A DNA stretch of 64,000 nt, from NCBI GenBank assembly GCA_033182465.1, contig CP137328.1, positions 806,001-870,000 of the forward strand, in the 5' to 3' direction. The first letter of the stretch is position 1. Each line of letters opens with the position of its first letter. Below are positions 31,494 through 45,955 of this stretch, in pieces. Under the pieces are notes generated by a model. It had not been told where the DNA came from and did not search any database. It was given only the letters and a program-made list of their open reading frames with translations. This stretch comes from Sanghuangporus weigelae. Its lineage: Eukaryota; Basidiomycota; Agaricomycetes; Hymenochaetales; Hymenochaetaceae. The position numbers and the translations under genes are program-made.

Positions 31494-34400
31494 AGGAGCG
31501 AGTGACATCAATGGTTATCGTCAGGTAAACGCATTTTTTAGCTCTTAAGTGATAAGATGTTCTTATTTTGTTCGTCTAGGGTTCTACTAGTATCTCAATT
31601 TAAGCATACCGTGGACATAATATAATTTAGACGTCGCGATTCGAAGCATAAATGAGTAGCATATCTGCTCCATAGCTTTTCAGAAATAACTGAAGGACTG
31701 GACATATCCTTCCCCGACCGAAGCAAAATCTGCTGCATTCCTTCTCAGTGTATATTTATCTTTCAAACGTGCCACTAGTACTGTCCATCGACGACGAGAC
31801 CATATCTCAATTCAGCTGTACTACCCATTACAGTTGTCATAGAGAAAAATTCTAAGAAGTTTTGCCACGGTGTAGTAATGCAATTAATTATCACCTGACA
31901 TGAAACCAAAATGATAAACCATCTTGAATATTTAATATCTACATCTTTTAGTATATCTCCGCACGATTCCTGATCCTCGGACTAAGATGCTCTATTGGTG
32001 CTTTACTTCCGCTCAATTAAATAAATGACTTCCTGCAAGGTCCTATTGAGTTTCATGACCATTGCAAGTCCGAGAACGTCCGATGGCCCATGTTCCCAGA
32101 TGTTCCCCTCCTGAGAGATGATGTCGACAACAAAGAATCTATGTATGTAACTTGGTGTGGCTAGTTGTGGCTCCGAATCCGCTCTCCGAGCTAATCTAAA
32201 TTAAGAAGCAAGAACTATTATGGAACCCATGTTATCCAAAAAAGTAATCACCTAGCTTAATAAGGCAAATGATTCGGCTTCGGCCGAGCTTCGGAAGCTT
32301 CGGATACCGAAGACCTTTGTGGCAGAGTCCATAACATCGGAGCGGAAGTAGAAAAATTCAAGCATTGAAAGCTTATTAGCAAGCAAACGCAGTGAAGGAT
32401 TCGCTTAAGCTCTTGTCCGTGCTTTTGGGATGCCTTACAGCTCCGGATTTTAATTTCAGGGCTCCAATCTTTGACTGTGAAATAAATGTCAATTCAACTC
32501 AATCCATGTCGTGAAGACGCGAAGGGTGACTACCGGAGACTCTCGCAGGTACTTCCGGAGTGCTTGGGGAGACCTCCGATGTGCGAAGACGGTGACGTGT
32601 GTTAGTGCATCGGGCAGCGGCGGGTGACGCGAATTCTTGGTTGTCTTGAGCTTCATTACCAGGTCTCCATGCGTGTTTGAAGTGCACATGGAAGGTCGAG
32701 AATACGTTCAGGAAAGGAATGATCTGCTCCTAGATACCGGAAATCAGCGGTCCGGATATCGCGCTAGCAGGAAGTCTATCAACCGCCAGAATTGTCCCGG
32801 GCGACATGAAATTGAAAGTCGGAAACTCGCGGGAGTGGAAGAGAGGGTAGGACACCAGACAGTGCACTTTAGAATAGGGAGGCTGGCAGCGGAATGAGCA
32901 CAACAAACCTCCGGGAAAGGCAACGCTTTAGGAACGGACTCACGTAACGGATCTTGCATGTTTACCCGCTATACTCTTGGTACACTCGCTCGCCGAAGTG
33001 TTTCAGCAGCCAAATGTGGATCGAAGGAAGCTGTGTGGAGCGGGGTATGCATTTTATCATCCTGCATAAAACCAAAAAGAGATCGCTTGAAACGGGATAT
33101 CGAATCACATTATATCCTTAGCTGAAGCTTATCATGTGAATCGGCGTATGATGACAATCATTCCACCGTGTCCGACTTTCGGGGATTTTCTTTTAATTAT
33201 TGCAGAATGCTACATTGTAGCTAAGCATAGTTTCATGGTTTTCGGTTATTCAGAAGAAAAACAAAACGGTCCATTTGATCAGATGAATCTTCCGTGCGAG
33301 TGAAAGTATATCATCAGTTTTTCACGCAACGTCGACAAGGGAAAGACTTACCGAAAGACTGCTCCGGGACTATATATGGTAAGTTATTTTCATCCGAACC
33401 CCTAGAATTGGGCTCTAGATCCATGCAGAATGAACGGCTAAAGTAGTGAAGAACAGACGTGGAGAAGACGAGAAGAATGCGAAAAAAAAATCATTTTCAT
33501 TTTGAACTTTGACCCATTCATCAGGGCAATGTCGTAACGTCGTTCGTTCAGAAAACGAGGTTATGTATTACACACAGACCGCGAGAAGAGCATGAAACGT
33601 CCGTTGCAACATCGAGCGTCTAAAGCTCAAGATCGCAATGTTCTGATAGAAGCGTCTCGAGATACGCGGGTATTTTCCTGTTGCGGGAACCTGTCAAAGC
33701 CATTCCCGGGCGCGTCCCACAAACCAGGAATAGGCATACGTTTGTGAAGACTGCCTTTGACCTCTTGCCTACACTCGTACTGTACGCCATTTGTGAGGCA
33801 AGCCTCGCCTACATCAGGGTTTTGGCATGGGTTACACTGGGTGCATAAATGAAGCATGTTCAAGGACTCACATGAAGTAATCGCGAAGAAGGTTTCTCCT
33901 GATTACGATTACAATCAATCACGGCAAGCAAAGGGGGAGTATTTCCAATCCAATCGCGTATAACTTTATGCTTCAGATGGAATACTGCGCAGTAAAAGAA
34001 GCAGTATTTAATCCATGTTTCTTTATTCGCAGAGACACCGTGTTGCGCTGAGTTCGCGTCTCTCTCAAATTTGGATTAAGACGTCTCAGAGTCTGTATTT
34101 CAACGGCCATATATAGACGAGCTCGCCATCGGTAAGATTGGTGATTTCTTCAGTTTAGATAAATTTAGCACGCGATACGTCCGGTTCTTTTCGAGGATAT
34201 ATCCGTCAACATCTATATAACGCTGCATAGTTTGCTCGTTGAGTATCAGTTACAAGAACTTGAAGAAGAATAAAAAAATCAAGCAGTTTGTTCAGACGTC
34301 GTCAATGAACTTGCACGTCACGTGGTCGAACAATTTGATGGATGGATGACTCATTCAAATTTCCCTGTCTAACCTAACCTGTCCTTCCTCACTTGCTCCT

Positions 34401-34503
34401 GTATTTCTAGTCTCCTTTGTTGTCTCAAACTTATTTGCTTCAAAGAAAAATTAACGTTGCTACCCTGAAGAACTAATTTCAAAATTACGAGAAACAAGCG
34501 AGG
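31494..34503. other. Gene-poor stretch between F-box pseudogene and DPH3
   Basis: No gene supported. A cluster of CTTCGG/CCGAAG words at 32277-32322 could fold into hairpins. Minus-strand frames at 32489-32959 and a cysteine-containing one at 33863-33627 (CNPCQNPDVGEACLTNG) were considered, but no start and splice structure could be completed. Confidence 0.45.
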
Positions 34504-35022
34504 ATGGGCGCGTATTACGACGAAATAGAGATCGAGGATATGGCATGGGATGAGACGAAGGGTGTATATCACTATCCTTGTCCGTGTGGCGACAGATTCG
34601 AAATCTCGCGTACTCAGCTCGCAAAATATGAAGACATCGCTATGTGCCCTAGTTGCAGCCTGATAATTCGGGTGATTTACGATCCGGTAAGCAGTGTTAA
34701 TTGGTCTGCCGCATTGCTTCATACTCAATTCTTACCTTTCTCTGGTTCGTATTGCATCCTCATTTTGGATCTTTAGCTCGATTTCCAAGACGATCCTGAT
34801 GAAGACGACAGTGCCTCTGGCTCTGAGTCTGCGACAGAATCAGAGTCCGACAGTCTTTCGGACCCGACAAACGAGGAGACGACCAAGGGCGACAAGGTTA
34901 CAGTCCTGGAGGACGCTCTTGGCAAGCTGGCTGTCTCTGCATCTGGTTTGGATGGTTTGGATGGAAAACAGGCGTCAGACTCCACAACACGAATCTCCCT
35001 CGATGGTTCAGTTGGTGCATAG
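34504..35022 (+). CDS. DPH3: Diphthamide biosynthesis protein 3
   Basis: CSL-type zinc-finger protein that supplies electrons for the first step of diphthamide formation on eEF2 and also serves Elongator-linked tRNA modification. Two exons: 34504-34686 and 34777-35022, 142 aa. The first 61 residues hold the whole domain: [14 protein letters not shown], then Cys26-x-Cys28-GDRF and Cys48-x2-Cys51[10 protein letters not shown], the four zinc ligands with the CSL signature. The second exon gives an acidic, Ser/Asp/Glu-rich tail of about 80 residues, longer than in yeast (82 aa total) but common in basidiomycetes. Start chosen at [12 protein letters not shown], matching the family N-terminus. Confidence 0.92.
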
Positions 35023-38000
35023 CGCTTCCATTACGCTGCGAGGTTTACGGGACGCTGTACCGAGATTGTAGAAGGTGCGAGATGTCTCATGGTTGTCTTG
35101 ATTAATGTATGTCTGCTCGTTCGGTCGCTGTTACATCACGATGAATATTATATTAGCGATCGATGAAAGCGCTTGAAAGCGGGAGACGCACGTAAACCGT
35201 GAATTACGTAATCAACTATCGTTCGTTCGAAGCGAGGGGAACATATTCATATTGTCTGTAGACAGCCCAAGACTTACCTCCCGATGTCCAACGCATCGCC
35301 GTTGCTGCGGCCCTAATCGTTTTGCTCCTTTCAAGCTGCTTCTATAAGATTGGCGTTGAAGGAGAGGATACTTGCACAACGGACTCCGGTAGTCTCGGAA
35401 ATGAACGGCGACGCATCCGTATCGTTTCAAGTAGACCTATACTATACAAATCATGGAAAGAATACATATCAATAAGGTGGTCTGGAGGCTTCATGGTCAT
35501 ACGGTGTTAGGACTTCACCGACAAGAAGGCTTGTTCTGGAGAATGACTCACTTTCCCTGACGGCGTTTCTGTCCCGTCCAGCCAGTTTGTAGGATTCTGT
35601 CTTTGTCTCATGCCTTCTTCGCCTTCTTCACATATCCGTCTGCCATTTAATCAAGGCAAGCACCGAACCTTGGCATGAAATACGCAGGAAGCCGTCATTC
35701 TTGACCGATAAAATCTATTCGAATCTTTCGATCTCCAAGCTTATTACTTACCGCTGATCTGCTTTCGGCACTCAATCGATTATGTTGCAGACTTCGGTTA
35801 CTCTGATCATTCGGTCCGGTTCAATCTGACTTGAGCTGTTCTCCCGTGCCATGCACATCGTGATTGTTTCAAGAGGCCTGTTGTGGAGCAAAGGTCTTTT
35901 GAATGACTACAAATCAGAAGGTTTCGGTTTACGGGCCTACGTCGAAATTAGCGGGCGGTACTGTTTAAGCTATGATCGAGAAAGGCAGGAAGGATGCTAG
36001 TTTATTCTCTGATGGAATTTCGCAAATCTCTTGATCATTCTGCTTTTCTCGGTGTTGCCGAACGTGAGCCACTCTTTTGACTAGCACCCTCTACTCTAGT
36101 ATGATCAGCCATCGCTATTTCTGTCAAGTAACCATATTCTATAGCGCCTCGAAGGAGGGGTGAGGCATTCGCGCTGCATTCAAATTCGGTCCGAACATTG
36201 GTATCTGATGCAAGCTTGTTTGCTGCCGAGTTCGCCTTCACATGAACATGATGTCAATTGAATAGAAATATGTTTCTGAACACACGAGAGGACCCCGACT
36301 AATTCCTATGTCGCACACATGACTGGTCGGACTCAGTTGTCATTGGCTACAATGCACTGCTTCGGAGACTTTCATCATATTTGCTGTGCATGGCATGGTT
36401 TCTGCCTCCGTCTGAACGTGCGTTCGGATTTAACCGGCAGTACGAGGATTGGTTTCTCGTCGAACCCATCGTGATAAGATCTGATCTATTAAAGACAGAC
36501 TTCAGTCGATTAATCCATCATATGAATGAGCTTCGAGCTTCAAACATTGAACTGTTCAAGTATTCTCCGGCTTTTTTCAGCCTCGAGGGTGAACTTCTGG
36601 GCAGTCCATTACCATAATACTTAAGAACTTTTGTTGCAAATAGCTTGAAAAGAGACAGAGACTGCGCTGATAACCAGTAAGCATCACTTTATTAATAGGG
36701 ACTTCGAATACACGCGTTTCTTTCTCCGAATTCCAGTAGTCGTCGCTTTATTACGGAAAAGCATAAAAGCAAGCTGTTGTCAGTCTAAGCACGTATTAAT
36801 TGAAACAAACCGACTTAAGCTTAACATGTCCTACTGTGCAGTCATACCATCCGGGCCTCACACGATCATTGCTCCGACAGAACCTTGATCACATACTGGG
36901 TAACAAATTGCCAGCTCAAGGAAGACTAACAGCAACAGAGCCCGGATCTTCACTGAATAGTTCAGGAACGGAGGAATTTGCCAGCGACGGTGTTTATTGG
37001 AGCAAGTATACTTCCGTTCGTAGTCTGCGACTATAGAACAGGGTCCTTCCAAAAAGTCAAGAAAGCATGAGAGAATAGTTCAGGGAGGACCGAGGTGGCT
37101 TGGGGGCAATTGCTGGAGACCATGCGTCTGTGTACGTATATTGATAATGCTGAGACGCGTTGTGGGGAATCCTCGAGGCAAGAGGGCATCGTATCTCGGC
37201 AAGAAGAAACTATGAGATAGATACGAGGACTTGCTGAAGCCGGGATGGAGGTGGGAGAATAAGCCCGAATCGTGTGAAGTAGAAGCTTCTGTCCAGGACG
37301 GCGGTCAGCCGTAAAGCTGCGAGCCGCTATGAGAATACAAACGTGCCGTCTTTCAGTCCTCGTATGTATCCCGGTAGTGTAAAGAAATAAGTAGCTTGAT
37401 AGGCCGAATGGATAGCAATATTAAATGCCAGAGGACGAGAGAATAGCTCAGCGCAAGAATCAAGGTATATCCTAAATTCGTACCAGCTCCTATTCATGAT
37501 CTACCACCGTCAATGACTAAATGCAAGAATCCTAAAGCATGAGAACCAGTACCTTAATTAATTAACGAAGACTGAGAATGGATGGGCAGTCCGTAACTTC
37601 TCCTCGGAGAACTCCATGAGAAGACGAAGCACATTAGTGGAAAGGGTGGAAGCAGGGACACCAAGGAATCAGCGCATGCATGTATGTCCCATATATACAC
37701 AACCTTTTGATCTCTGGCTGATCCGCGACGCTGGAGTTGATGCTGTTATAGAGGACAAGAGGAGAAATGTGAGCCAGATACCAGAACGACGAATACGAAA
37801 TCGATCGATCGCTCATTACGGCCTGCCCTTACGAGAAGCTCGCGAAGCTGAGTGTGAGAAAACAAGTGTCTGTAGGACGTACTAAGCATGCTATCACCAT
37901 GCCTCCTGAAGAGCGAGTGGAAGAGAGTAACCAGGAAAGGGCTTACTGGTTCAGCGGGCATCACGTTCAGAAGTGATCAGTTAGCTAGAAATGGCATTGC

Positions 38001-41000
38001 ATGATCCCAACCCATTGCGTCCTCATTCAGGTGGAAGTAGAATGCCCTGAATCTGTATTGAGATCCGCAAAAGGCTTCATTGCCTTGCTATCACTGGATG
38101 GCGAGAAGGCAAGTAACCGAACGTAACTGTTATCGTGCGTTCATTGAGAGGTCTATGCGAATTCGCTCGCACAAACTCCAACATGAGGCAAGAACTTAAT
38201 CAGCATCTGCAGACTTCCAGTGACGATTGCCACTATCTTCTATGTTTCAGCTCAACTGTTCTTCTTAATTCATCATTGATCAGCTAGGGTGATCGCGAGC
38301 GCAATGGGTATTTCTAATGCCAAACGCCCCAGTTCTTGCTTGCTGATCGAGATGTTGAACAACAACAGGGCCTTACCTTCGGCTCTAGGTTCTGAAGTAC
38401 CAGAACCAGAAGCACCGTTCTTAGGTGACATGAATCCCGCATAGGGATGATGTTCGACAAGTGGTCCCTTATCTGTCCACCAACAAAGAGATCAACTGAA
38501 ACCGAACGATTCTCAGTAGAGCACACCGGCAGCAAACGAACGCAGGCGACAATGCATACCAGTCAAGTCCGTAAGGTTGGTCATCATCGGAAATGGTCGA
38601 AGAGAAGGACTTCAAGCAGATCACCGCCATTCAATACAGGATAGAGACGGAGACCTCGGAGGAACAGCGGTAGCTTGCATTCGGACAAAACCAGCTTCAA
38701 GAAACGGCAAGAAAGACTCCGAAATGTACGCCACTAATTGAAAGCGGTTTATCAGCCTCCGTCTAAAATAGGCTTGTTGACTAGAAGAAAGAGCATGCGA
38801 TACATGCGCAGTGTACAAGTTTATGTTATTTTATATTTTTCGTGCTTAAATCATTACGTAATGTGACCCATTTGAGGTGACCGTGACGAAGCGTGATGTC
38901 ACAGAGCGAACCTTTTTCTCGCCGAGCTCCGTGTTCACCCGGACCCCTTCGATTGGACCACCACCACCTCTGGACCAGTGCAGAGTAGTTTGCTTGAATG
39001 TTCAACACTTAGCGACTTGACTGGCCAATCGTAATAGAGCCGTTGGGACATCTCTCATCCATCTCCACGAAGAGAACTCGAAGTGACTGCACCAATCAAC
39101 TTAAGTCCGACCTCGGTCGAACGGATCGGTACCTGTATGTAACGTAACATGTTTCTGAGGTCTCTGATCGAGATCGAGATTCTGAATTACATTCCAGCAC
39201 ACTCTGCACTGTACAATAAACCGGTTTTGTCGCGTGCGGGACTTCGTCAGTAACTTCTCAGCTAGCGTACTCTGTTCGGCTTTACTTACTTTCTGTGCAG
39301 GTCATGATTTATTGCAATTTCCAACGAACTTGTCTGGTCCCTGATCGGCCGACCCTACATTACAGCCGCAACATCCGGCCCTTATCACAATATCAGATCT
39401 GAATGATTCGTGAGCCTGCTTGCCCCTCAATAGTCTATTGTCAAAGTTGCAATCAAGTTCCGAACCATCGATAACCATAATGCAGATAATGTCCTTGGCA
39501 GAATTCTACGAAACATTAGAGTTCAGCTACTTCCTTCGAGTTCCGTACAATGCATTGACGAGCTCGTATATTGCTCGTGTGCGCCACCATCACCCCTTGG
39601 GACGCTCGCACTAAACGCTCACTCAACTATGGTCATGCGATTGCGTTGCTCGTATTGATGCGACTCATTGATGTGTTTCGCCTCCATCGCATCGCTCATA
39701 ACCTCGGTTGCTGGAATAAGCGTGTGTTGCACATGTTGGTTGGTGAAGGTGAAGATGAAGACCTCTCCTCTACTCGGATGCTCTTACCCGAAAGGCTCAG
39801 CAAGATTACTACACGGCCGAGAATCCTTCAGTAACCACTGAATTGGCATTCAATACGTATTGAACTCTTCCCTTGCAGCTAGAATGATGCATGGGGAACC
39901 CGATTATCCATCAATACATGAATAAGGGAGATTTCGTAAAATCTCTCCCTCAAAATTTCTGGTTCAAATCAGGTATTTTCTAGTACTTTGTGGTCTGGGA
40001 TCCGGATCTGGATCCCACTCACAGCGCCACCTGAGCTTGGCATCTGAGGAGGGTGATGACGGACCGGGTGGGGCGAAATGATCGCGTACAGGGTCTCAGA
40101 GCCTTTCAATCTGCTATAGTTTAGTATACTTTTAGTATCCGCGCGTCCCTGTAGGTCCACTGATCCTCCGTGCTGAGTGAAACATTACATTTGATTCTAA
40201 AGAGGCTAAACTTAACATTCTAGGTGGTCCTGGATGCATCAACAGGATTACTGTATAGCCTGCTTCTTAGGTGTATATAGGTCTCGAGGATTCATGGATT
40301 CAGGAGGTATCGATCTTGATTCAACAGAGCAAATAATGAGGGATGCTAGACGCCCTTCATTCTTCTGAACCACTAATTTATAACTTGAAATTGACGCTGC
40401 AACGGTTTTTCCAGTAAACTGAGAGAGATCTGAAGCCTCAAGGGAAGAACGAAGCTGTCACGGGACTCAGCAGAAGCATGATATTTCTGGGCCTATTCCA
40501 TGTCGAACTTCCGGGGCATCAGGCCACATATATTCTTTCTGCTGAATGACGGGGTAAGGTCATTTTGAACCCGAATAGCTTCAGTGAGTGCCAGGCTTCA
40601 ATTCCCCTCTAGAACCTTATTCACAAGGACTCCGAACACTCAGGACTCAGAGCTCGAAGCTCGTCGCCTGGCTCCTTTTCGCTGCGGGGAAGTAGATAAG
40701 CTGGCGCTCGAGTCTCTTGACGCCTAGCAAAAGCGGAAAGACGCCTTGCTCTGCCCTTCCTCATTAGCGCTCGACTTGTGAGTTCGCATATCTATTCTTC
40801 TTCACGAGGCCTTCTTACTCTCCCACACGTCAGATACATTCACATGGAGTATGAAGTTCCGATGTTGAATAATGTTCTAACACTTCGAGAATAACTCATT
40901 TCTTCCCGATCCGCGGGAAAGACTGGATAATGAACTTTTACACAATGCAAACGGCATATGAAATACACATATGGATTTCACGCGGGAAAGCTCCCTCGTT

Positions 41001-43880
41001 TCGAAGAAACAAAAGGGAATGACTAGCCTGTATAACGCATTACAGATACCCTGAACGGTGGATTCGCAAATCAACACTACAACGCTTCCATGAAAGCATC
41101 AAACACGTAGTACCCGGTAGTACCCTCCGCTGTCCTCGTTTCTCGGAGGAATTCACCTTGCTATGGCAATGTATACTGGTGTCTGAGCGCTTAACTCATG
41201 CTAGACGCCCACTTCAAGGCGTCTAATTCATTTTGGGAATACGCATCATGAAGCGCCGGAGCTTCAATGCGCTGTACCAACGAAGCAGCAGGTTCAAGTT
41301 CCTGGCGCTTGAAGCCGAGTTGTCAAATCGCCTCATCCGCTGCCGGCTGTCATACTAGTGCTCTTTTAGGTGTGTGGTTTCACGCGCTTTGCTACTTCTC
41401 CGTTGCTTCTCTGCGCGGTGCATCTCAATTCACTGAACACACCCCACCGACGTGTTGTGCTTCGCACTTTGTGAGAGAGACGTGGAGCGCTACTCGGTGA
41501 TAAACGTTTCGCACTTTAGATTGAGGGTGGAGCTAGAATGACATTTTTGAAGGTCGACGGGTTCGCGCCTTGCTTTGCCATAACAAGTTTATGTGACCAA
41601 GGTTTGTCTCATTATTCTGCTATGGTTAGGATCCACCTTGTCCAAGTAAACCTAATTCTACGACGCGAAGAAGACCAAAGTGCAAGCGCATTGAATAATG
41701 TAAGCAGAAGCTCAGCCAACGTCACTATAACTTTGCTTCTACCGTTTGCGAAGTTCGGCTATCATGAAACAGCATACCAAGTGCTTCTGTTGATACTTCT
41801 CGGTTTGCCGTCACTATTGCTATTTTACAGATGTTCGCGAAGCCTTTCGAATAGCTTCGATCCTGGACTGGAAGTCGAACCGAAGGCCGATCGGAAGCAT
41901 CTTTCCAGAGTTTCTCATCATTATTGCTTTCACCTTGCATCTACTATCAACAATCTAAATATAGTTATCCGGAACTTATACCACGATTGCCGTGTGATTC
42001 CAGCTTGCCGTGACCCATGATGCCTGCCGAAACACTCGGAGGATGAGTACTTGTGTCGACCCCTCGTCTCGATTTACCTTGCAGAAGGTTCAGAGCAAGG
42101 TTATTCTTGAACTTTCATCCCATCACGGGCATCTCTGAGCGGCATCAGCCCACATTGCAACGTATCACAAAGAGGCGTACTTCTATGTATCGTGCTATAT
42201 CAACTCCCCTGCCGAGCGCTCAAGAAGGGGGTTGAATCTGCCTTTGAGTCAAGTTAAGAAGAGCTATTGTTCTAGATGCAATGTGATGCGATGTAATGTA
42301 AGGTATCCGGAGGTTTCTTGTTTCGAAAGGCTCGTATTGGTGTTTATTTGATGAAGAGAAGTGATTTGGCGTGGACTTCTCCGTTGCCGTTCTATTATAG
42401 AAGTGACGATGGTCTGGCTCCTCGATCCGTCCTTCTCGGCTTTGTGCTTACTTGTCAAGTAGACGTGTGAGTTGTGTTGGCGGTGGGTGGAGGTTATCGA
42501 ACTCAATCATCAGCGCAAGTTGAGCGCGTCGGCACTTTGGACTGAGTTTCTTAGCTTTACCGAATTGTCAGTTTATCGAAACCCAACTCATTATCTTCGG
42601 TGTTAAAATAATTTGGCTTCTCTACGGTAGCATTATTATTTCTACGATAAACTCGGGAAATCGCGAGTGCGTTCGTCCATTTACAGTTTACAAAAGTTCC
42701 AACAATAGCCGGTTGTATTTACGGGTGTTATCCATCCGTCAACGTGACGCACAGATCACGACAGCATCGCATCACTCTGCCAGCCAGCACATCTCAACAC
42801 TACTCGCTCAGGAACGATCTCGGACCCCCCTTGGCACCATCTCCACAAAGTACCCTTACCTATTTGACAGTCCGGCGGCATACATCAAGCCCCAATCCGA
42901 CTTCATCACAATTAATCCTCCGATGTCCTGTGTACGCGCTTAGAAAGGCAAGTATGGATCATGGAGTTATGTTTCTCCTTCGTCCGTCATCTCCGTTCAG
43001 ATCGTGGATCGTCCCTGTCAAGATATAACTTGAAACTCATCACCAGCGGCACGTATCGTGGCGTGACGAAGAACTCACAGTTACCTCCCTTGGTAGGAAG
43101 TAATGTCCGGCGTGAATGAATGGGTATGCGATGAAGCGAATGAGGATGATACTGAATCCGAAGGCATCTCGCGTAATTGTTTCTTTGAGGATTTGGGATG
43201 ATCATTTATGATGATCGAACTCGTATGAATGATCCCATCACAGATCTGTCTACCTTATCTCGCTTTTAGCATTGTCCACCCTCTATAAAATTTAAGTTTA
43301 GATTTAACCTTCTTCCGTTCTTTGACACATTCATTCACATCGAACGAGCTGACGCGTTCGCACATTCATATATACCTAGATACAAAAGGTACGTTCTAGA
43401 CTTGCGGTGCTATTACAATGCTGTAATCATCAACGTCCGGAGAGTGATGAGTTTCTCATTTTCATTCAGCCACTCTCCGTTTCATTTCTCTAGGCTTCAC
43501 GTGGATGAGTGCATGGAGATAATATCAAGGCACAAAGTACGCTCAAGTGCCGGATGACGCGCAAGTGATGATCTTGATGGCAAGTCAAGTCCTCGAGCTC
43601 CTAAACTCCCGAGGTCCAGACACTCGTATCGTATTCACTCCGCAATCAACATATACAGTCTATTTTCAGTACTGTGCCTGCTAACGCGCAGCTGGCTGGG
43701 CTACATTTTCCACGGGTCATTTCCATTGAAATCCATTGAAAAAGCGCAATTAGCTTTCTGCTTGTCTGTTGCTGAAGGTGCAGCGATCATGTGGGCCCCA
43801 CTTAACATCAACATCAGTAAGTGAGTTGGACAGGAGTAAGTTCGCTGTCTGTGTGAAGATATGTACGAAGGCATACTATG
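35023..43880. other. Gene-poor region of about 9 kb
   Basis: Many short open frames on both strands but no domain, signal peptide, paralogue or convincing exon chain. The longest plus-strand ATG frame (41538-42020, 160 aa) resembles nothing known to me. A near-perfect palindrome GGGATCCGGATCTGGATCCC lies around 39997-40016. No transposon ends or reverse-transcriptase motifs were recognised. Confidence 0.45.
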
Positions 43881-43890
43881 TAGTAGGATT

Positions 43891-43919
43891 CAGGAGCAGG
43901 AGCAGGAGCAGGAGCAGGA
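43891..43919 (+). repeat. (CAGGAG)n hexamer repeat
   Basis: About five consecutive CAGGAG units. Confidence 0.85.
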
Positions 43920-45624
43920 ACGAACGTTCGAGCGGGAACACGAATACGACCGCGATTGTGACAGGGATGCAAGCACTTGAGGAACCGGGAAGCTGATGGA
44001 ACAAAGGACTCGGACTCAATAATTCCAAGGATCCGACGAGAAAGGAGAGAGGTGCGACGATGTTTCCAACTTACTTCATTTCATCAAGGTCGTGTCGCGT
44101 TGACTATCCGAGTGAGAGGATCCGATTTACAGAAAGAATTCCGGGGGAATCAGGGAATCACAGTAATCCTTCGTTTCGTGGCCATACGTGGTATCAGGTG
44201 GTATCCTCGTGTGATCCATTCTCAAGCGCCTAACATAATACAACTTACTGTAGCAGCGGTTCTACGTAGAGTTGCTCCTTGATCCGCGAATCCCGAGCTC
44301 TAGAATTCGGAATTCGATATTCGGATCCGTGACCGAGTAGGGAAGACGAGTGAGTGCGGGTGGGACGCGTGGCGGTGCGATGCAGCGACCGAGCCTTTCC
44401 CGTATCCACGCGCCCCAAGGGCTCCTTGGCACATAGAAGCACACTATGCACCGAAATTTGAAATATAAATGAATGAAGAGCTGTGAGGAAGCGACGCAAC
44501 GATCATTGTTCAATCATTACTCTCTCGACCTAACATGATCTATCAGTCCACTAATCCGGAAAATGGAAGTAAAAGTTAATGGAAACAACAATGGAGTCGA
44601 AGAAGAAAAAAGTACATGAAAAACATCAATATTGCTCCCAGAAATTTACATATGTTATTTATAATTGTATACATAGTGCAGCTATACTTCGGACGCTAGC
44701 ACGTACACTTCGCGTTATTTGATATTCACTTGGAGCGCAACTTGAAGCGGGAGTACATAGCATCAGTATCAGACCATCAGTATCAGAGTGACAGTATCAA
44801 GAAGTCGAAGAAGGATAGATACGTAGCTGAGGCGAGACGGGATAGCAGTACCTACCGCTCTCGTCATTTTTCGTTTCTCGTTTCGCGTTGCTCGGTTTTT
44901 AGTGTTTGGAGTTTGGCGTTGACAGACATGGTGTACACTGTGGAGTACGAGAACGCGCCCAACAACAAGACAACAAACAAACAACTGATACTTGATCGAA
45001 GCGAAGCAAAGCAGAGTAAAGCCACGGCGGATCGATCCGCCGCCATTAATACCGGTTGAATAAGAACGAAGTGCGTGATAGAAGGAAGAAGGGAGCTGGG
45101 ATTGACGTTACGTTACATGAGAACACGAGAATAATCAAGTATTGCAGTTCGAGCTGTGTTATCCAAATGCGGAGCGCGAAACAAAAGGAACCCGAATACA
45201 AATCCACTCCGAAAAGGAAAAGGAAAGTACCGACCGACCGATCAGCTTCAAATTGGCCACGGTGTTACTTACTCGAAGTATCATGCGGATTAACATTCCC
45301 GTCCGAGGAGGAGACTCGGAAAAGCAAGAGGCTCTACGCAGCTGCTCGTGCGTGCGAAGTGCCCAGGGGCGGGAGGGCAACCCAGGGCGGCATAATCAAT
45401 CAGCCATATGTGATCATAATTAGATTAGAAGAATGAATGGAGAACCCCCGCCGCCCCCGTAGCAGCTACTTATTAACTCAAGTCCCATCCACGAAGCTTT
45501 CACTAGTCCGTGTATGGAGCTCGTATGTACGTATGTACAGCATTCCCGCAGGTCATCTCATCTATTGTATACTGTAAACAAGACCAAACAAGACCAGACC
45601 AAACCAAGTCGAGACTGATAATGC

Positions 45625-45660
45625 TATTCGATATTCGATATTCGATATTTTGATATTCGA
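45625..45660 (+). repeat. (ATTCGAT)n repeat
   Basis: Three to four imperfect ATTCGAT units, followed by a CGCGAACTCGCGAG inverted repeat. A related TCGAATA run lies near 47838. Confidence 0.7.
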
Positions 45661-45922
45661 AATTCGCGAACTCGCGAGTTTTCGAGTTCGCGCACGCAGG
45701 TAGGACCGCACCGGCATCAAGGAACCCATAGAATTCAAAGAATCAAAGGAACCCCAAATAATCAAAAGAATCAAAAGGGGAAAACGCGAGACTCGGAGAA
45801 TGAGCGTGTAAATCAAGCAAATATTCCTCCGAGGAATAGACTGAGAACCCTCCTCTCTATCTCTTGCGCAGCCCACAGATCGACCCTCATCGCGCAGCAC
45901 CGCAATCCCCACCCGTAACAAC

Positions 45923-45955
45923 AACTCCCAACTCCCAACTCCCAACTCCCAACTC
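45923..45955 (+). repeat. (CTCCCAA)n heptamer repeat
   Basis: Four to five consecutive CTCCCAA units. Confidence 0.85.

Noticed and set aside
32489-32959. Minus-strand frames with leucine-rich, F-box-like flavour
   Set aside because: Two frames do not join in phase and no F-box or clear motif was found.
41538-42020. 160-codon plus-strand ATG frame
   Set aside because: No signal peptide, domain or paralogue, and irregular composition; it may be chance in a gene-poor region.
44730-45436. Overlapping frames of 109 and 126 codons
   Set aside because: Low complexity, Lys/Arg/Ser-biased translation of repeat-rich DNA.
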